A stretch of 16,979 nt of DNA from Verrucomicrobia bacterium UBA673 (GCA_002299785.1 DBNL01000138.1:904-17882), one strand, 5' to 3'; counted from the stretch's first letter, positions 6,700 through 15,678 are shown. Notes: generated by a model not told the origin, from the letters alone. Translations and numbers: made by a program.

Positions 6700-9129
6700 T
6701 TAGGCACGAATGCTCGCATCGAGATCTTCACGGAGTTGTTTAATCACTTTTTCGTGAACAGCATCTACCTGCTTATCCTTCAGCGTGCCCTCGGTGGAGC
6801 GGTAATGAAAAGCGTAAGCCACGCTCTTCTGCCCGACCTCGACTCCTTCGCCTCGATAGACGTCGAATAGCTCCACCGACTCGAGGTTTTTCGGCTTGGC
6901 TTTGCGGACGCTTTGAAGCACGGCGTCGTGCGTCGTGTCGTCAACCACAAGCATCGCGATGTCCCGCCGCGTGCCGGGGAACGCCGGCAGCGCCTTGAAG
7001 CTGCGCTTGGTCGTGCGGTGTTGCAGCGCTAAACCAAGGTCGAACTCCGCGAAAAAAACCGGGTGCTTCAAGTCGTGCCGCCGAGCGAGCAGCGGCGAAA
7101 ATTGGCCAAGCGTCCCGACCGGCGTTTTACCCAGCTTCACGCTGCCCGACTCGACAAAAAAATCGCTCGTATCGTTGTGCCGCTCGTAGCTGACACCGCG
7201 CATGCCGAACTGCCCGGCGAACTCCTCAATGATCCCCTTGAGGTCGGCAAACTCATTCACCGCATCGCGCTCCGTCCCCTCGTGAAACGGCGCAGACCGC
7301 CGACCGGTCAACCCGATCGCCAGCCCCCAGCCTTCCGCCGGTTGGCCATCGTCGTCGCGGAACACACGTCCGATCTCGAAAAGCGCCGCGTCGGCTGTTT
7401 CGTGGTTTGCGTTATACTGCAGCGCTTTGGCCAAGCCCGGCAACAGGCTCGTCCGCAGCTTACCCTGCTCGCTGCTCAGCGGGTACTCGAGTGCCACCGG
7501 CGCGATGCCGAGCAACGACGCCGCTTCGCCGGAAACTAGTGTCTGCGTCTGCGCCTCGTAGAGGCCAAGTCCGGTGAGGATCGTGCGGATCTCCGCGAAT
7601 GCATCATGCGTGGCATCGAACGGGTCGCTGCCGACACAGCCTCGCGGCGGCGTGGACGGCACCTTATCAACCCCGTAAATACGAACGACCTCCTCGATCA
7701 AATCGACCTCGCGCTTCAAGTCCACTCGCGCCGTTGGAATCCTAAACGTCGCCACCGAGACATCGTCTCGAGACACCGTCTCGAGACCAAGCCCGGTGAG
7801 AGCAGCCACCTGTTCATCCGGTGAAACCGCGATCCCAAGCAGCGCGTCGGTCCGGTCAAAGCGCAGCGAAATCACCCTCGGCTCGGCTGCGCTCGGGTAG
7901 GCATCGACACAGCCCTTGGCCAAGCGGCCGCCGGCGGTCTCGATGATGAGTTGCGCGGCGCGTTGGCTAACCCAGTCACAGCAGTTCGGGTCGCAACCAC
8001 GCTCGAAGCGGTACGACGCATCGGTGCTGATACCTAGACGCTTGGCCGTCGCTCGTATGTTTTGCGGCTGAAAATAGGCACACTCAATCAGCACATCCTC
8101 GGTACCCGCAGCGATCTCGCTGTTGAGCCCGCCCATGATGCCGGCGAGGGCGATGCCCTTGGTTTCGTCGGCGATCAACAGCGCGCTGCTCGACAGCTCG
8201 TGTTCCTTCTCGTCAAGAGTGGTGAATTTCTCGCCGGCGGCGGCATCGCGCACGACGATCACCGGCTTGGCTGCGCCCTCCGCCCTCGAGAGCAAATGGA
8301 AGTCGAAAGCGTGCAGCGGTTGGCCGGTCTCAAGCATCACGTAGTTTGTGACATCGACGACGTTATTAATGCTACGGATACCGACTCGTTCAAGCGTGTC
8401 TCGCAGCCAGCCCGGGCTGGGGCCGACCGTCACGCCGCGAACGACGCGCGCGTTGTAGCGCGGGCCGTGCTCGGCGTTGTCGAGCCGCACATCGACCAGC
8501 GCCGAGGCATCCTCGTCGCCCTCTGGCAAGTCGGGGATCTCCGGCAGGCGCAGCGCGTTCCTGGTGAGCGCGCTGACCTCGCGGGCGATGCCGATGAGGC
8601 TGTTCCAGTCCGGCCGATTTGGCGTCACCTCCAAATCATAAACAACATCGTCCCCGCTGCGGCCAAGGTGCTCGGCGAACGACTGGCCAACCTGCGCTTC
8701 TTCGGGAAGAATCATCAACCCTTCGGCGTCCTCAGCAAGACCCAGTTCCTTCGACGAACACATCATGCCCTGCGACTCCACACCGCGGATTTTGCCTACC
8801 TTGATCTTGAACGGCTTCGCGCCCGGCTCGGTGGGCATCTCGCAGCCAGGCACCGCCAGCGGCACCTTGCTGCCGACCTCGAAATTCGTCGCGCCGCAGA
8901 CGATCTGCCGCTCGCCAGAGCCGTCATTTACCTTACAAAGTGACAGGCGGTCGGCATCCGGATGCGGCTCCTTGGAGAGCACCTCGGCAACCACGATGCC
9001 GTCAAAACCGCCGGACACTTTCTCGACGCCCTCGACCTCGAGGCCGATCATCGTCAGCCGCTCGGCGAGTTCGTCGGGAGACCAGTCAAAGTCAACGTAC
9101 TGCTTCAGCCAATTATAGGTTACTTTCAT
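6700..9129 (-). CDS. pheT: Phenylalanyl-tRNA synthetase beta subunit
   Basis: Beta chain of the alpha2-beta2 enzyme that charges tRNA-Phe. Using the ATG at 9127-9129 it has 809 residues (E. coli 795) and begins MKVTYNWLKQYVDF, the usual family N-terminus. The frame stays open upstream to a GTG at 9210, but those 27 residues look unlike any PheT, and AAGGAA sits directly before the chosen ATG. Domains in order: tRNA-binding OB fold (~40-150, with EPHPDADRLSLCKV), B3/B4 editing region (~210-390, with SINNVVDVTNYVMLE and QPLHAFD), B5 (~400-480), catalytic-like core, and the C-terminal FDX-ACB anticodon domain (~715-809, with FPGTRRDIAMLV). No pheS is adjacent; a divergent unrelated gene lies upstream. 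It heads the minus-strand run toward DUF3050. Confidence 0.96.
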   Translation of the reverse strand: MKVTYNWLKQYVDFDWSPDELAERLTMIGLEVEGVEKVSGGFDGIVVAEVLSKEPHPDADRLSLCKVNDGSGERQIVCGATNFEVGSKVPLAVPGCEMPTEPGAKPFKIKVGKIRGVESQGMMCSSKELGLAEDAEGLMILPEEAQVGQSFAEHLGRSGDDVVYDLEVTPNRPDWNSLIGIAREVSALTRNALRLPEIPDLPEGDEDASALVDVRLDNAEHGPRYNARVVRGVTVGPSPGWLRDTLERVGIRSINNVVDVTNYVMLETGQPLHAFDFHLLSRAEGAAKPVIVVRDAAAGEKFTTLDEKEHELSSSALLIADETKGIALAGIMGGLNSEIAAGTEDVLIECAYFQPQNIRATAKRLGISTDASYRFERGCDPNCCDWVSQRAAQLIIETAGGRLAKGCVDAYPSAAEPRVISLRFDRTDALLGIAVSPDEQVAALTGLGLETVSRDDVSVATFRIPTARVDLKREVDLIEEVVRIYGVDKVPSTPPRGCVGSDPFDATHDAFAEIRTILTGLGLYEAQTQTLVSGEAASLLGIAPVALEYPLSSEQGKLRTSLLPGLAKALQYNANHETADAALFEIGRVFRDDDGQPAEGWGLAIGLTGRRSAPFHEGTERDAVNEFADLKGIIEEFAGQFGMRGVSYERHNDTSDFFVESGSVKLGKTPVGTLGQFSPLLARRHDLKHPVFFAEFDLGLALQHRTTKRSFKALPAFPGTRRDIAMLVVDDTTHDAVLQSVRKAKPKNLESVELFDVYRGEGVEVGQKSVAYAFHYRSTEGTLKDKQVDAVHEKVIKQLREDLDASIRA

Positions 9130-9266
9130 TTCCTTAGGGAAACCGGCGAAAACCGGGACGCAACACGGTAAGCAACTCGCGCCAAAATGCGATTGAATTT
9201 TTGAGTTCACGCCGCGTCACAAATCCTTTGCCATCGTTGGAAGATGGTGAAAAACTCCCTGCCTTT

Positions 9267-11603
9267 ATGAATTTAAGACATCTGAATTTTCGTGTGTTAG
9301 GGAATATTGCCGCGATTTTCGCCATCAACTTGGCCAAGTCTGCGATTGCAGGGGAGTCGGCTGGTGACGGTGAAAAGAAGGTGCTCGAGGGCCACTCGTA
9401 CCACGGCGAAGCCTTCAACGAGGGCCCCCGCCAAAGCGCCTATCTCATGAAGGGCATGGGGCGCGTGCGCTTCCCTGTCACGACCTCCGTGCAGGAGGCT
9501 CAGTTGTTTTTCACGCAGGGGGTCGCCCAGTTGCACGGCTTTTGGCACTTCGAGGCCGAGCGTAGTTTCCGTCAGTCGGCAATGCTCGACCCCGACTGCG
9601 CAATGGCCTATTGGGGTATGGCCGTGGCCAACCGCAACAACGCCGAACGCGCTAAGGGCTTCATCGAGAAAGCCAAAAAACGCAGGGACAAGGCCAGCAA
9701 ACACGAGCAACTCTGGATTGACAGCGAAGTCAACTATTGGGCCGACACGAAGAAGTCCAAAAAGGATCGCCGCCGCAAAATGGTGCGCGACCTCGAGGCG
9801 ATCATTTACGAGCACCCGGACGACATCGAGGCCAAGGCGTTCCTTGCCGTATGGATATGGCAGAGTTCCAGGGACGGATTACCCATTCACAGCCACGGCG
9901 CTGTCACCGCCCTGATCGAGGACGTACTCGACGTCGAGCCGATGCACCCGTGCCATCACTTCCGAATCCACCTGTGGGACAACGAAAAGCCGGCGCGCGC
10001 CCTCGCCTCCGCCGCTCGTTGTGGACAGGGATCACCCGGCATCGCACACATGTGGCACATGCCCGGCCACATATACTCAAAGCTCAAGCGCTACCACGAC
10101 TCCGCTTGGCAGCAGGAGGCCAGTGCCCGGGTCGATCACGCCCACATGATGCGCGACCGCGTGTTGCCGGACCAGATTCACAACTTCGCCCACAATAATG
10201 AGTGGCTCACGCGCAACCTCAATCACCTTGGCCGTGCCAACGACGCCGTGGCGCTCGCCCAAAACATGGTCGAGCTGCCGCGCCACCCAAAATACAACAC
10301 TCTGGCCAAATCAGGTAAGCCAACCGAGTACGGTAAGCGCGGCAGCGCCCGCTACGGCCGCATGCGCCTGTTCGACACCCTGCTGCGCTACGAGATGTGG
10401 GACGAAATCATAAGCTCATCGCAGACGGTTTACCTTGAGCCGACCACAATTCCGGAGGAACAAGCCAAGCGCCTGGCCGCCGTCGGCGTGGCCCGTTACG
10501 CGCTTGGCCAAGCGGAAAAAGGTGCCGAGACCTTGGCCAAGATCGACAAAATCAAGGAGCGCCTGAAGGAAATGAAACTCGAGGCCGGGACCAAGGCTGA
10601 AGAAGAGGCCCGCGCAAAAGATAAAAACGACGACGACGCCGACAAAGCCATGGTGAGCGCGATGAAACCGTTCAACGGCCGCATTAAAATTATTGGCCAA
10701 TACCAAGCTGAGTTACTCGCGCACCAAGCTGCAGCAGACGAAGACGACGACGAGTTCAAAAAACAAATCGCCAAAGCCAGCAAGATGTCGCGCGAGCGCA
10801 AGTCGCAACTCCACCTGAAGGTCGGCAACAAAAAAGAGGCGGAAGAACTCGCCAGCCAATCCGCTCGCGCCGACGGCCAGGTGCAGCCCTTGGCCAACTA
10901 CGTCGATATCCTCTGGCGCAGCGGCAGGGAAAAGAAAGCCATCGAGCAGTTCAAAAAACTCCGCAATATTTCCGCACACATTGACATCGAGCGCGCCGTC
11001 TTTGAGCGACTCACGCCAGTCGCCAAAAAACTCGATCTGCCGAAAGATTGGCGCGTTAAATTCCAGCCGGCCGACGACGTCAACGGCCGACCGTCACTCG
11101 ACACGCTTGGCCCCTTCCGCTGGAGCCCCTCGCCCGCAGCCAACTGGGCTCTGACCGATGGACAGGGTAAAAAGCACACTCTCGCGGATTATACCGGCCG
11201 GCCGGTTATTGTTATTTTTTACCTCGGGAAGGGCTGTGCACACTGCATCGAGCAACTCGGCACCTTTGCCCCCGAGACCGACCGCTTCAAGCAGGCTGGC
11301 ATCGATTTAATTGCCATCAGCACCGACAATGTCGATGGCCTACGTGAGACAGTTCAGCAAAATAAGACCGGCTCGCCATTCCCCTTCCCGCTCGTCTCCG
11401 ATGCCTCGCTGAAAGTCTTCAAGCAGTACCGCGCCTACGACGATTTCGAGCAGCAACCGCTGCACGGCACCTTCCTCATCGACCGGCAGGGCCTCGTCCG
11501 CTGGCAGGACATCAGCTTCGAACCGTTTACCGAAGTCGAATTCCTCCTGCGGGAATCCAAGCGCCTCCTCGCCCAGAATCCACCCCAGGTTACCCAGCGC
11601 TAA
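9267..11603 (+). CDS. Secreted TPR-repeat protein with C-terminal redoxin (AhpC/TSA-type) domain
   Basis: 778 residues from the ATG at 9267. The open frame runs up to a TTG at 9201, but the ATG gives a sound signal peptide (NLRHLNFRVLGNIAAIFAIN, likely cut near SAIAG). Residues ~40-420 are TPR-like helices with motifs such as FFTQGVAQLHGFWHFEAERSF and CAMAYWGMAVAN, seen in large extracytoplasmic TPR proteins of PVC and related bacteria. A His-rich segment (MWHMPGHIYSKLKRYHDSAW) follows. Residues ~428-500 are strongly charged and may be coiled coil. The last ~150 residues are a thioredoxin-fold redoxin domain; FYLGKGCAHCIEQL gives C657 and C660, then LIAISTDN and GTFLIDRQGLVRW. Role inferred: thiol-disulfide or peroxide chemistry on a TPR scaffold outside the cytoplasm. 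The stop overlaps the fxsA stop region by 4 nt. Confidence 0.87.
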   Translation: MNLRHLNFRVLGNIAAIFAINLAKSAIAGESAGDGEKKVLEGHSYHGEAFNEGPRQSAYLMKGMGRVRFPVTTSVQEAQLFFTQGVAQLHGFWHFEAERSFRQSAMLDPDCAMAYWGMAVANRNNAERAKGFIEKAKKRRDKASKHEQLWIDSEVNYWADTKKSKKDRRRKMVRDLEAIIYEHPDDIEAKAFLAVWIWQSSRDGLPIHSHGAVTALIEDVLDVEPMHPCHHFRIHLWDNEKPARALASAARCGQGSPGIAHMWHMPGHIYSKLKRYHDSAWQQEASARVDHAHMMRDRVLPDQIHNFAHNNEWLTRNLNHLGRANDAVALAQNMVELPRHPKYNTLAKSGKPTEYGKRGSARYGRMRLFDTLLRYEMWDEIISSSQTVYLEPTTIPEEQAKRLAAVGVARYALGQAEKGAETLAKIDKIKERLKEMKLEAGTKAEEEARAKDKNDDDADKAMVSAMKPFNGRIKIIGQYQAELLAHQAAADEDDDEFKKQIAKASKMSRERKSQLHLKVGNKKEAEELASQSARADGQVQPLANYVDILWRSGREKKAIEQFKKLRNISAHIDIERAVFERLTPVAKKLDLPKDWRVKFQPADDVNGRPSLDTLGPFRWSPSPAANWALTDGQGKKHTLADYTGRPVIVIFYLGKGCAHCIEQLGTFAPETDRFKQAGIDLIAISTDNVDGLRETVQQNKTGSPFPFPLVSDASLKVFKQYRAYDDFEQQPLHGTFLIDRQGLVRWQDISFEPFTEVEFLLRESKRLLAQNPPQVTQR

Positions 11604-12052
11604 ACGTCGATGACGTCGTCGTCTTTGGGGCGATTTGGAGGGGCTTGCGGCCGGGTGCCCATGCCGCCGGGTGTGGGCATTTGAAAATGACTGACCTGCG
11701 CGGCGAATTTCTTTTTAACCCGCTCGCGGATGATGGCGCGGAAGCCAGGCACCATGAGGCTGAAACCAACCAAGTCGGTCAGCAGGCCGGGCGTCAACAA
11801 CACGATTCCGCCGATCAATACCAGTAGCCCGTCGATCAGCTCAGCCGTTGGAACCCGACCGGCAGCCATCTCGACCTGTATCCTGGAGAGGATCGAATAG
11901 CCTTGGCTTTTCGCAAGATACGCCCCCCAAGCACCGGTGAGAATTACGAGCATGATCGCCGGTAACGGCCCCACACGACTACTGACCACAGCTAGCAGAT
12001 AAAGCTCCACCAATGGGATGGTGATGAACAGGATGATCAATCTTCCAAGCAT
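11600..12052 (-). CDS. fxsA: FxsA family membrane protein
   Basis: 150 residues of the FxsA family, small inner-membrane proteins named from the E. coli protein whose overproduction suppresses F-plasmid exclusion of phage T7; the normal job is unknown. An N-terminal hydrophobic helix (residues 1-~24) holds the family motif PLVELYLL. A second (~27-46) contains VILTGAWGAYLAK, and a third (~73-105) contains LLVLIGGIVLLTPGLLTDLVG. A basic segment (RERVKKKF) and a Pro-rich tail ending in acidic DDDVIDV should face the cytoplasm. It starts 6 nt after the psd stop, so the two are one unit. Its TAG overlaps the TAA of the convergent TPR-redoxin gene (11600-11603), so no terminator separates them. Confidence 0.93.
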   Translation of the reverse strand: MLGRLIILFITIPLVELYLLAVVSSRVGPLPAIMLVILTGAWGAYLAKSQGYSILSRIQVEMAAGRVPTAELIDGLLVLIGGIVLLTPGLLTDLVGFSLMVPGFRAIIRERVKKKFAAQVSHFQMPTPGGMGTRPQAPPNRPKDDDVIDV

Positions 12053-12058
12053 TTTAGT

Positions 12059-12985
12059 TCAACCTTGGTCATGCGCTCGACCCATGCGTTCGCTGACTCG
12101 TGCATACGTCTCAAAGCCGTTAACCGTATTTTCCAACAGATCGGCGTCGAACTCGACCCTGCCTTTCTTAAACAGAACCGCCACGCTTGAGCCGCCGAAG
12201 GCAAAGTATCCTTTCTCCTCTCCTTTGGCCACCGTCTCGCCCGGCGTATAAGTCTGCCGGATGCTGCCGACCATTGTTGCGCCGATATCGACGAACTGCA
12301 CCTGGCCAAGCGAGGGCGACTCGATCGCCGTGACGACCCGTTTGTTCTCCCAAAAAATCGACGGCCTCGTGACCAGCGCGATGGGGTTTACCGAATAGAG
12401 CCAGCCGTTGATGAAGCGCGGGGGGCCAGGCTTGCCCTCGCACGGGAAATGAAACCGGTGGTAGTCCACCGGGCAAAGCCGCGAGAGAATCATCGAGCCG
12501 CCCTCGTAGCGCTTGGCCAAGTCGGCATCGCCGAGAAATGTCGCGAGGTCGAACGACTGGCCCTTGACGAAAAAATTGGTCTCGGCGGTTATTTCAGCGA
12601 ACGCCAGATGCCGCCCGTCTGCCGGAAACACCACCGAGTCGTTGGCGGCATCAATCGGTCGGGCGCCTAGCTTGAGTTTGCGATGAAAAAACTCGTTGAA
12701 CGAATTGTAGTCATCCACCGACTCGGCGAACTCGCCCTCGTCCAGGCCATACTGCTCGATGAACGGCTTGATTTTCAAGCTGCTGGACAGCGTATCCATC
12801 CTACTGCCGTACCATGCGGAGACGATCCACCGGCGAATGAGCAACCACTGGGCAAGCCGGCCAAGCGGATTGCCGTATGCCCAGCGCAGCGGACGCTCGC
12901 CGTAAATAGCCTCGGTCTTCAACTCGCCATCACGACGATCAATGTAGTGAACTTCGCCCTTGGCCATCTGCTCCTCAACAGTCAT
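12059..12985 (-). CDS. psd: Phosphatidylserine decarboxylase proenzyme
   Basis: 308 residues. The enzyme removes CO2 from phosphatidylserine to make phosphatidylethanolamine at the inner membrane. It resembles the Psd type with an N-terminal extension seen in Chlamydia (HYIDRRDGEL near residue 13). Catalytic residues are visible: D123 in FPADGR, H176 and H179 in PVDYHRFHFP, and the self-cleavage site near the C-terminus reads FGGSSV (263-268), where the classic form is LGST. Cleavage between G265 and S266 would give a beta chain and a short alpha chain with an N-terminal pyruvoyl group. DATMVGSIR-like IGATMVGSIRQ is also typical. ATG at 12985; M7 (12967) is an alternative start. fxsA follows after 6 nt, and namZ ends 75 nt upstream with no clear terminator between. 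Confidence 0.95.
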   Translation of the reverse strand: MTVEEQMAKGEVHYIDRRDGELKTEAIYGERPLRWAYGNPLGRLAQWLLIRRWIVSAWYGSRMDTLSSSLKIKPFIEQYGLDEGEFAESVDDYNSFNEFFHRKLKLGARPIDAANDSVVFPADGRHLAFAEITAETNFFVKGQSFDLATFLGDADLAKRYEGGSMILSRLCPVDYHRFHFPCEGKPGPPRFINGWLYSVNPIALVTRPSIFWENKRVVTAIESPSLGQVQFVDIGATMVGSIRQTYTPGETVAKGEEKGYFAFGGSSVAVLFKKGRVEFDADLLENTVNGFETYARVSERMGRAHDQG

Positions 12986-13060
12986 ACGCCGAAAGGCTAC
13001 CCGCCTCCGAGCCAGTTGAAAAGAAGTGAGCCGTGAGTAGCTGGTTTGGCTAGAGGCAAC

Positions 13061-14236
13061 CTACTCATAGATTCGATCATCTTGGATCGAGCTTTCCCAT
13101 TGCGAGTTGTCAATGGAGGTGACTTGTTCGAGCGACTCCGGCGTCAAACCCGCGTCGATCGCCTCGCGCAGATCCGGGCCGCCGGATAGAATGTCGATCG
13201 GCAGTTTCACGGTCTCGTATTCGTACGGCGGCTGCCGCCAGGCGAATTGCTCCGGCCAGAGCTTGGCGATACAGCCAATCATCGCGACGGTGAATCGATA
13301 GGAGCGAAGCGCCCGGGGATTTGTCGGGTGCAGAAACAGACCGCCGCACGACTGTTGCTCGAACTTTTGAAAAGTCGGCTCAAAGCGATAGGGACGTGCG
13401 AACAGTCCGTCAAACTCAGATTCTTCGAGCTCGTTTAGAAGCACCTCGGGCTCTATGTAGGGGGCGCCGCATAGTTCGAACGGCGTGGTCGTTCCTCGGC
13501 CCTCGGACAGCGTTGTGCCTTCCAACAGAACTTGCCCGGGATAGAGCAATGCGCCTTCGAAGCGGGACAAATTCGGCGATGGCGGAATCCACGGTCGGCC
13601 ATGCTCGGGCCAGTACGAGTCGCGGCGATAGCCCTCCATCGGCACCCAGTGGAGATCGGCGCCGATTCCGCATTCGCTATTTAGGTACCTCGCGGCTTCG
13701 GCCAAAGTGAGTCCGTGCCGCATCGGCATCGGCACTCGACCGACGAAGCTGGCGAATTCACGATTCAGCATCGGCCCCTCAAAGACGTCGCCGCCGAGCG
13801 GATTGGGCCGGTCGAGCACGACGACGGCGATTCCTTTTTCGGCGGCCGCCTCAAGACAAAGGCTCAGCGTCCAGAGGTAGGTGTAAACGCGCGTGCCGAC
13901 GTCCTGCAAATCGATGACCAAGACATCGAGACCCTCGAGCATCGCCTGAGTCGGTTTTCGCACATCGGCGTAAAGACTATACACCGGGATTTTTCGCAGC
14001 TGATCAAGCGTGTGCGGCGTCTCTACCATATTGTCCTGCTGCTCGGCCCACAGGCCGTGCTGCGGTCCGAACAACGCCGCCAACTGGCCCGGCAGGCTCT
14101 CGCCGAGGACTTCATCAGCGGTGCGGAAGCCGGAGTCGATCGACGCCTGATTCATCACCAACCCGAACCGGGCACCGCGCAGGACCTCCGGAGGGTTGGC
14201 CGCGCAAACTTCGAGTCCGAAACGAAACTCAATCAT
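13061..14236 (-). CDS. namZ: Exo-beta-N-acetylmuramidase NamZ-type protein (DUF1343)
   Basis: 391 residues of the DUF1343/YbbC family, whose characterised member NamZ (Bacillus subtilis) releases N-acetylmuramic acid from the non-reducing ends of peptidoglycan chains. Family motifs: GPQHGLWAEQQDNM (57-70), VIDLQDVGTRVYTYLW (107-122), LDRPNPLGGD (141-150), PMRHGLTLAEAARYL, and LSEGRGTTTPFE. The acidic residues in these motifs are candidate catalytic groups. No signal peptide: the protein starts MIEFRFGLEV, and the ATG overlaps the symporter stop as ATGA, which fixes this start. The enzyme therefore seems cytoplasmic, unlike the secreted B. subtilis form, and probably acts on sugars brought in by the coupled symporter. 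Confidence 0.9.
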   Translation of the reverse strand: MIEFRFGLEVCAANPPEVLRGARFGLVMNQASIDSGFRTADEVLGESLPGQLAALFGPQHGLWAEQQDNMVETPHTLDQLRKIPVYSLYADVRKPTQAMLEGLDVLVIDLQDVGTRVYTYLWTLSLCLEAAAEKGIAVVVLDRPNPLGGDVFEGPMLNREFASFVGRVPMPMRHGLTLAEAARYLNSECGIGADLHWVPMEGYRRDSYWPEHGRPWIPPSPNLSRFEGALLYPGQVLLEGTTLSEGRGTTTPFELCGAPYIEPEVLLNELEESEFDGLFARPYRFEPTFQKFEQQSCGGLFLHPTNPRALRSYRFTVAMIGCIAKLWPEQFAWRQPPYEYETVKLPIDILSGGPDLREAIDAGLTPESLEQVTSIDNSQWESSIQDDRIYE

Positions 14237-15678
14237 TTATCAGGAAACCGTTTGTTGTTGAATAGCTTGTTGTGCAGCGCTCCCGTGCAATAAGTCACGA
14301 CCGAGCCGACCAGGGCGAACCAAGGCCATGCCAGCGGCGTGCCGAACTTGATCGTGGTCATCACGATCAACCCAACGACCAAGCCAACGAGCGCCGAGTT
14401 GGTGCCGACCCTGCCCTTAGCCAAGCCGAGAGCGAAGACGCCGAGGATAATCCCGGTGGTGAAACTCTGTATAGCCAGCACGCTGCCAATCACCGACGAT
14501 TCGAGCCATTGCCCGGAGATGCCGACGACGATCTGGGCGATACCAAAGGCGACTGTCAGCCACTTGGCCAAGCGCAACCGGCTGCTGTCACTGCTGATTG
14601 TGAGGATGTCGTTGACCAGCACCGTGGCGCTCGAGTTGAGCGAACTCGACAGGGTGGACATCGCTGCAGAGAACAACGCGCCGAGCACAATACCAAGCAC
14701 TCCAATTGGCATCTTGTCGACGATGAACGTCGCGAAAACCCGGTCGCTCTTGGCAAACGATTCCACCGGCGGGTTCTGGCTGTAGTAGGCGAAGAGCGCA
14801 GTACCGATCAACAGGAAGAACGCGAACTGCAGCAGCACCACAAAACCACTCAACCGCAGGGCCAGCGCCGCTTCGCCTTGGCTGCGGGCGCTCAAATAAC
14901 GCTGCACCATCAACTGATCGACGCCATGAGTGCCGACTGCCAGAACGCCGCCGCCGATCAAGCCGGCCCAAAACAGGTACGTGCCAGTCAGGTCAAAATC
15001 GAAATGAAAGACCCGCAGTTTGTCACCAGTCAGCTCAGCCCGGGCCAACTCAGTGACGGCACCCCAGCTACCGTCAATCGAATCGAGCAGTATCCCAAAG
15101 GCGATCGCTGCGCCGAGCATGTACACCACGAACTGGATAAAGTCGGTCCAGATCACCGCGCGGATGCCACCGGCAAAAGTGTAAACGATCGTTGCGACAC
15201 CGAGAGCGATAATCGCCATGTTCATGTCGATGCCGGCGACATGTTGCAACACGATCGCACCTAGAAACAAACGAAACCCATCGCCGAGAGTGCGAGTGAT
15301 GATAAACAGCAGGCTCGCGGCACGCTTCACGGCGCTGCCAAAATGCCGGTCGAGAACTTCGTAGGCCGTAAACAGCTCACCGGCGAAGTACCTCGGCAAC
15401 AGTTTCGAAGCGACGATCCAGCGACCGACGATGTAGCCAAGCGGCAGTTGCAGAAAAGCCAAGTCCCCGGTGTACGCGAGGCCAGGCACGCTCAGGAATG
15501 TGATCGTGCTGGTCTCGGTCGCGACGATCGAGCACAGCACAGCCCACCACGGCATGCTACGCCCACCGACCATGAACTCAGCGGAGCTGCGGGTGCCCCG
15601 CCCCATCCACATTCCGAAGACAACCATGCCGAGCAGGTAGCTGCAGAGAATCGTCGCATCAACCCAGTGAACATTCAC
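14233..15678 (-). CDS. Sodium:solute symporter (SSS family)
   Basis: An inner-membrane Na+-coupled importer of about 481 residues, with the ~13 hydrophobic helices usual for SSS. Motifs: ETSTITFLSVPGLAYTGD after the first helices, ITRTLGDGFRLF, and the family signature GGIRAVIWTDFIQ, then GTHGVDQLMVQRYLSA and SAAMSTLSSSLNSSATV. The start is uncertain: the frame is open to a TTG at 15747, and GTG codons lie at 15708 and 15678. I chose 15678 because NVHWVDATILCSYLLGMVVFGMW then places the first helix at the N-terminus as in homologues; none has a strong Shine-Dalgarno. The substrate is not readable from sequence; its ATGA overlap with namZ points to MurNAc or a related amino sugar. Confidence 0.9.
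   Translation of the reverse strand: MNVHWVDATILCSYLLGMVVFGMWMGRGTRSSAEFMVGGRSMPWWAVLCSIVATETSTITFLSVPGLAYTGDLAFLQLPLGYIVGRWIVASKLLPRYFAGELFTAYEVLDRHFGSAVKRAASLLFIITRTLGDGFRLFLGAIVLQHVAGIDMNMAIIALGVATIVYTFAGGIRAVIWTDFIQFVVYMLGAAIAFGILLDSIDGSWGAVTELARAELTGDKLRVFHFDFDLTGTYLFWAGLIGGGVLAVGTHGVDQLMVQRYLSARSQGEAALALRLSGFVVLLQFAFFLLIGTALFAYYSQNPPVESFAKSDRVFATFIVDKMPIGVLGIVLGALFSAAMSTLSSSLNSSATVLVNDILTISSDSSRLRLAKWLTVAFGIAQIVVGISGQWLESSVIGSVLAIQSFTTGIILGVFALGLAKGRVGTNSALVGLVVGLIVMTTIKFGTPLAWPWFALVGSVVTYCTGALHNKLFNNKRFPDK

Noticed and set aside
9130..9266. Possible tRNA-synthetase leader (T-box or attenuator) upstream of pheT.
   Set aside because: No T-box motif, Phe-rich leader peptide or terminator/antiterminator pair can be seen; only short ACCGG direct repeats are present.
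14272..15264. 330-codon plus-strand ORF opposite the symporter.
   Set aside because: Antisense shadow: very rich in Gln, His, Asp and Arg, with no recognisable domain, opposite a well-conserved membrane protein.
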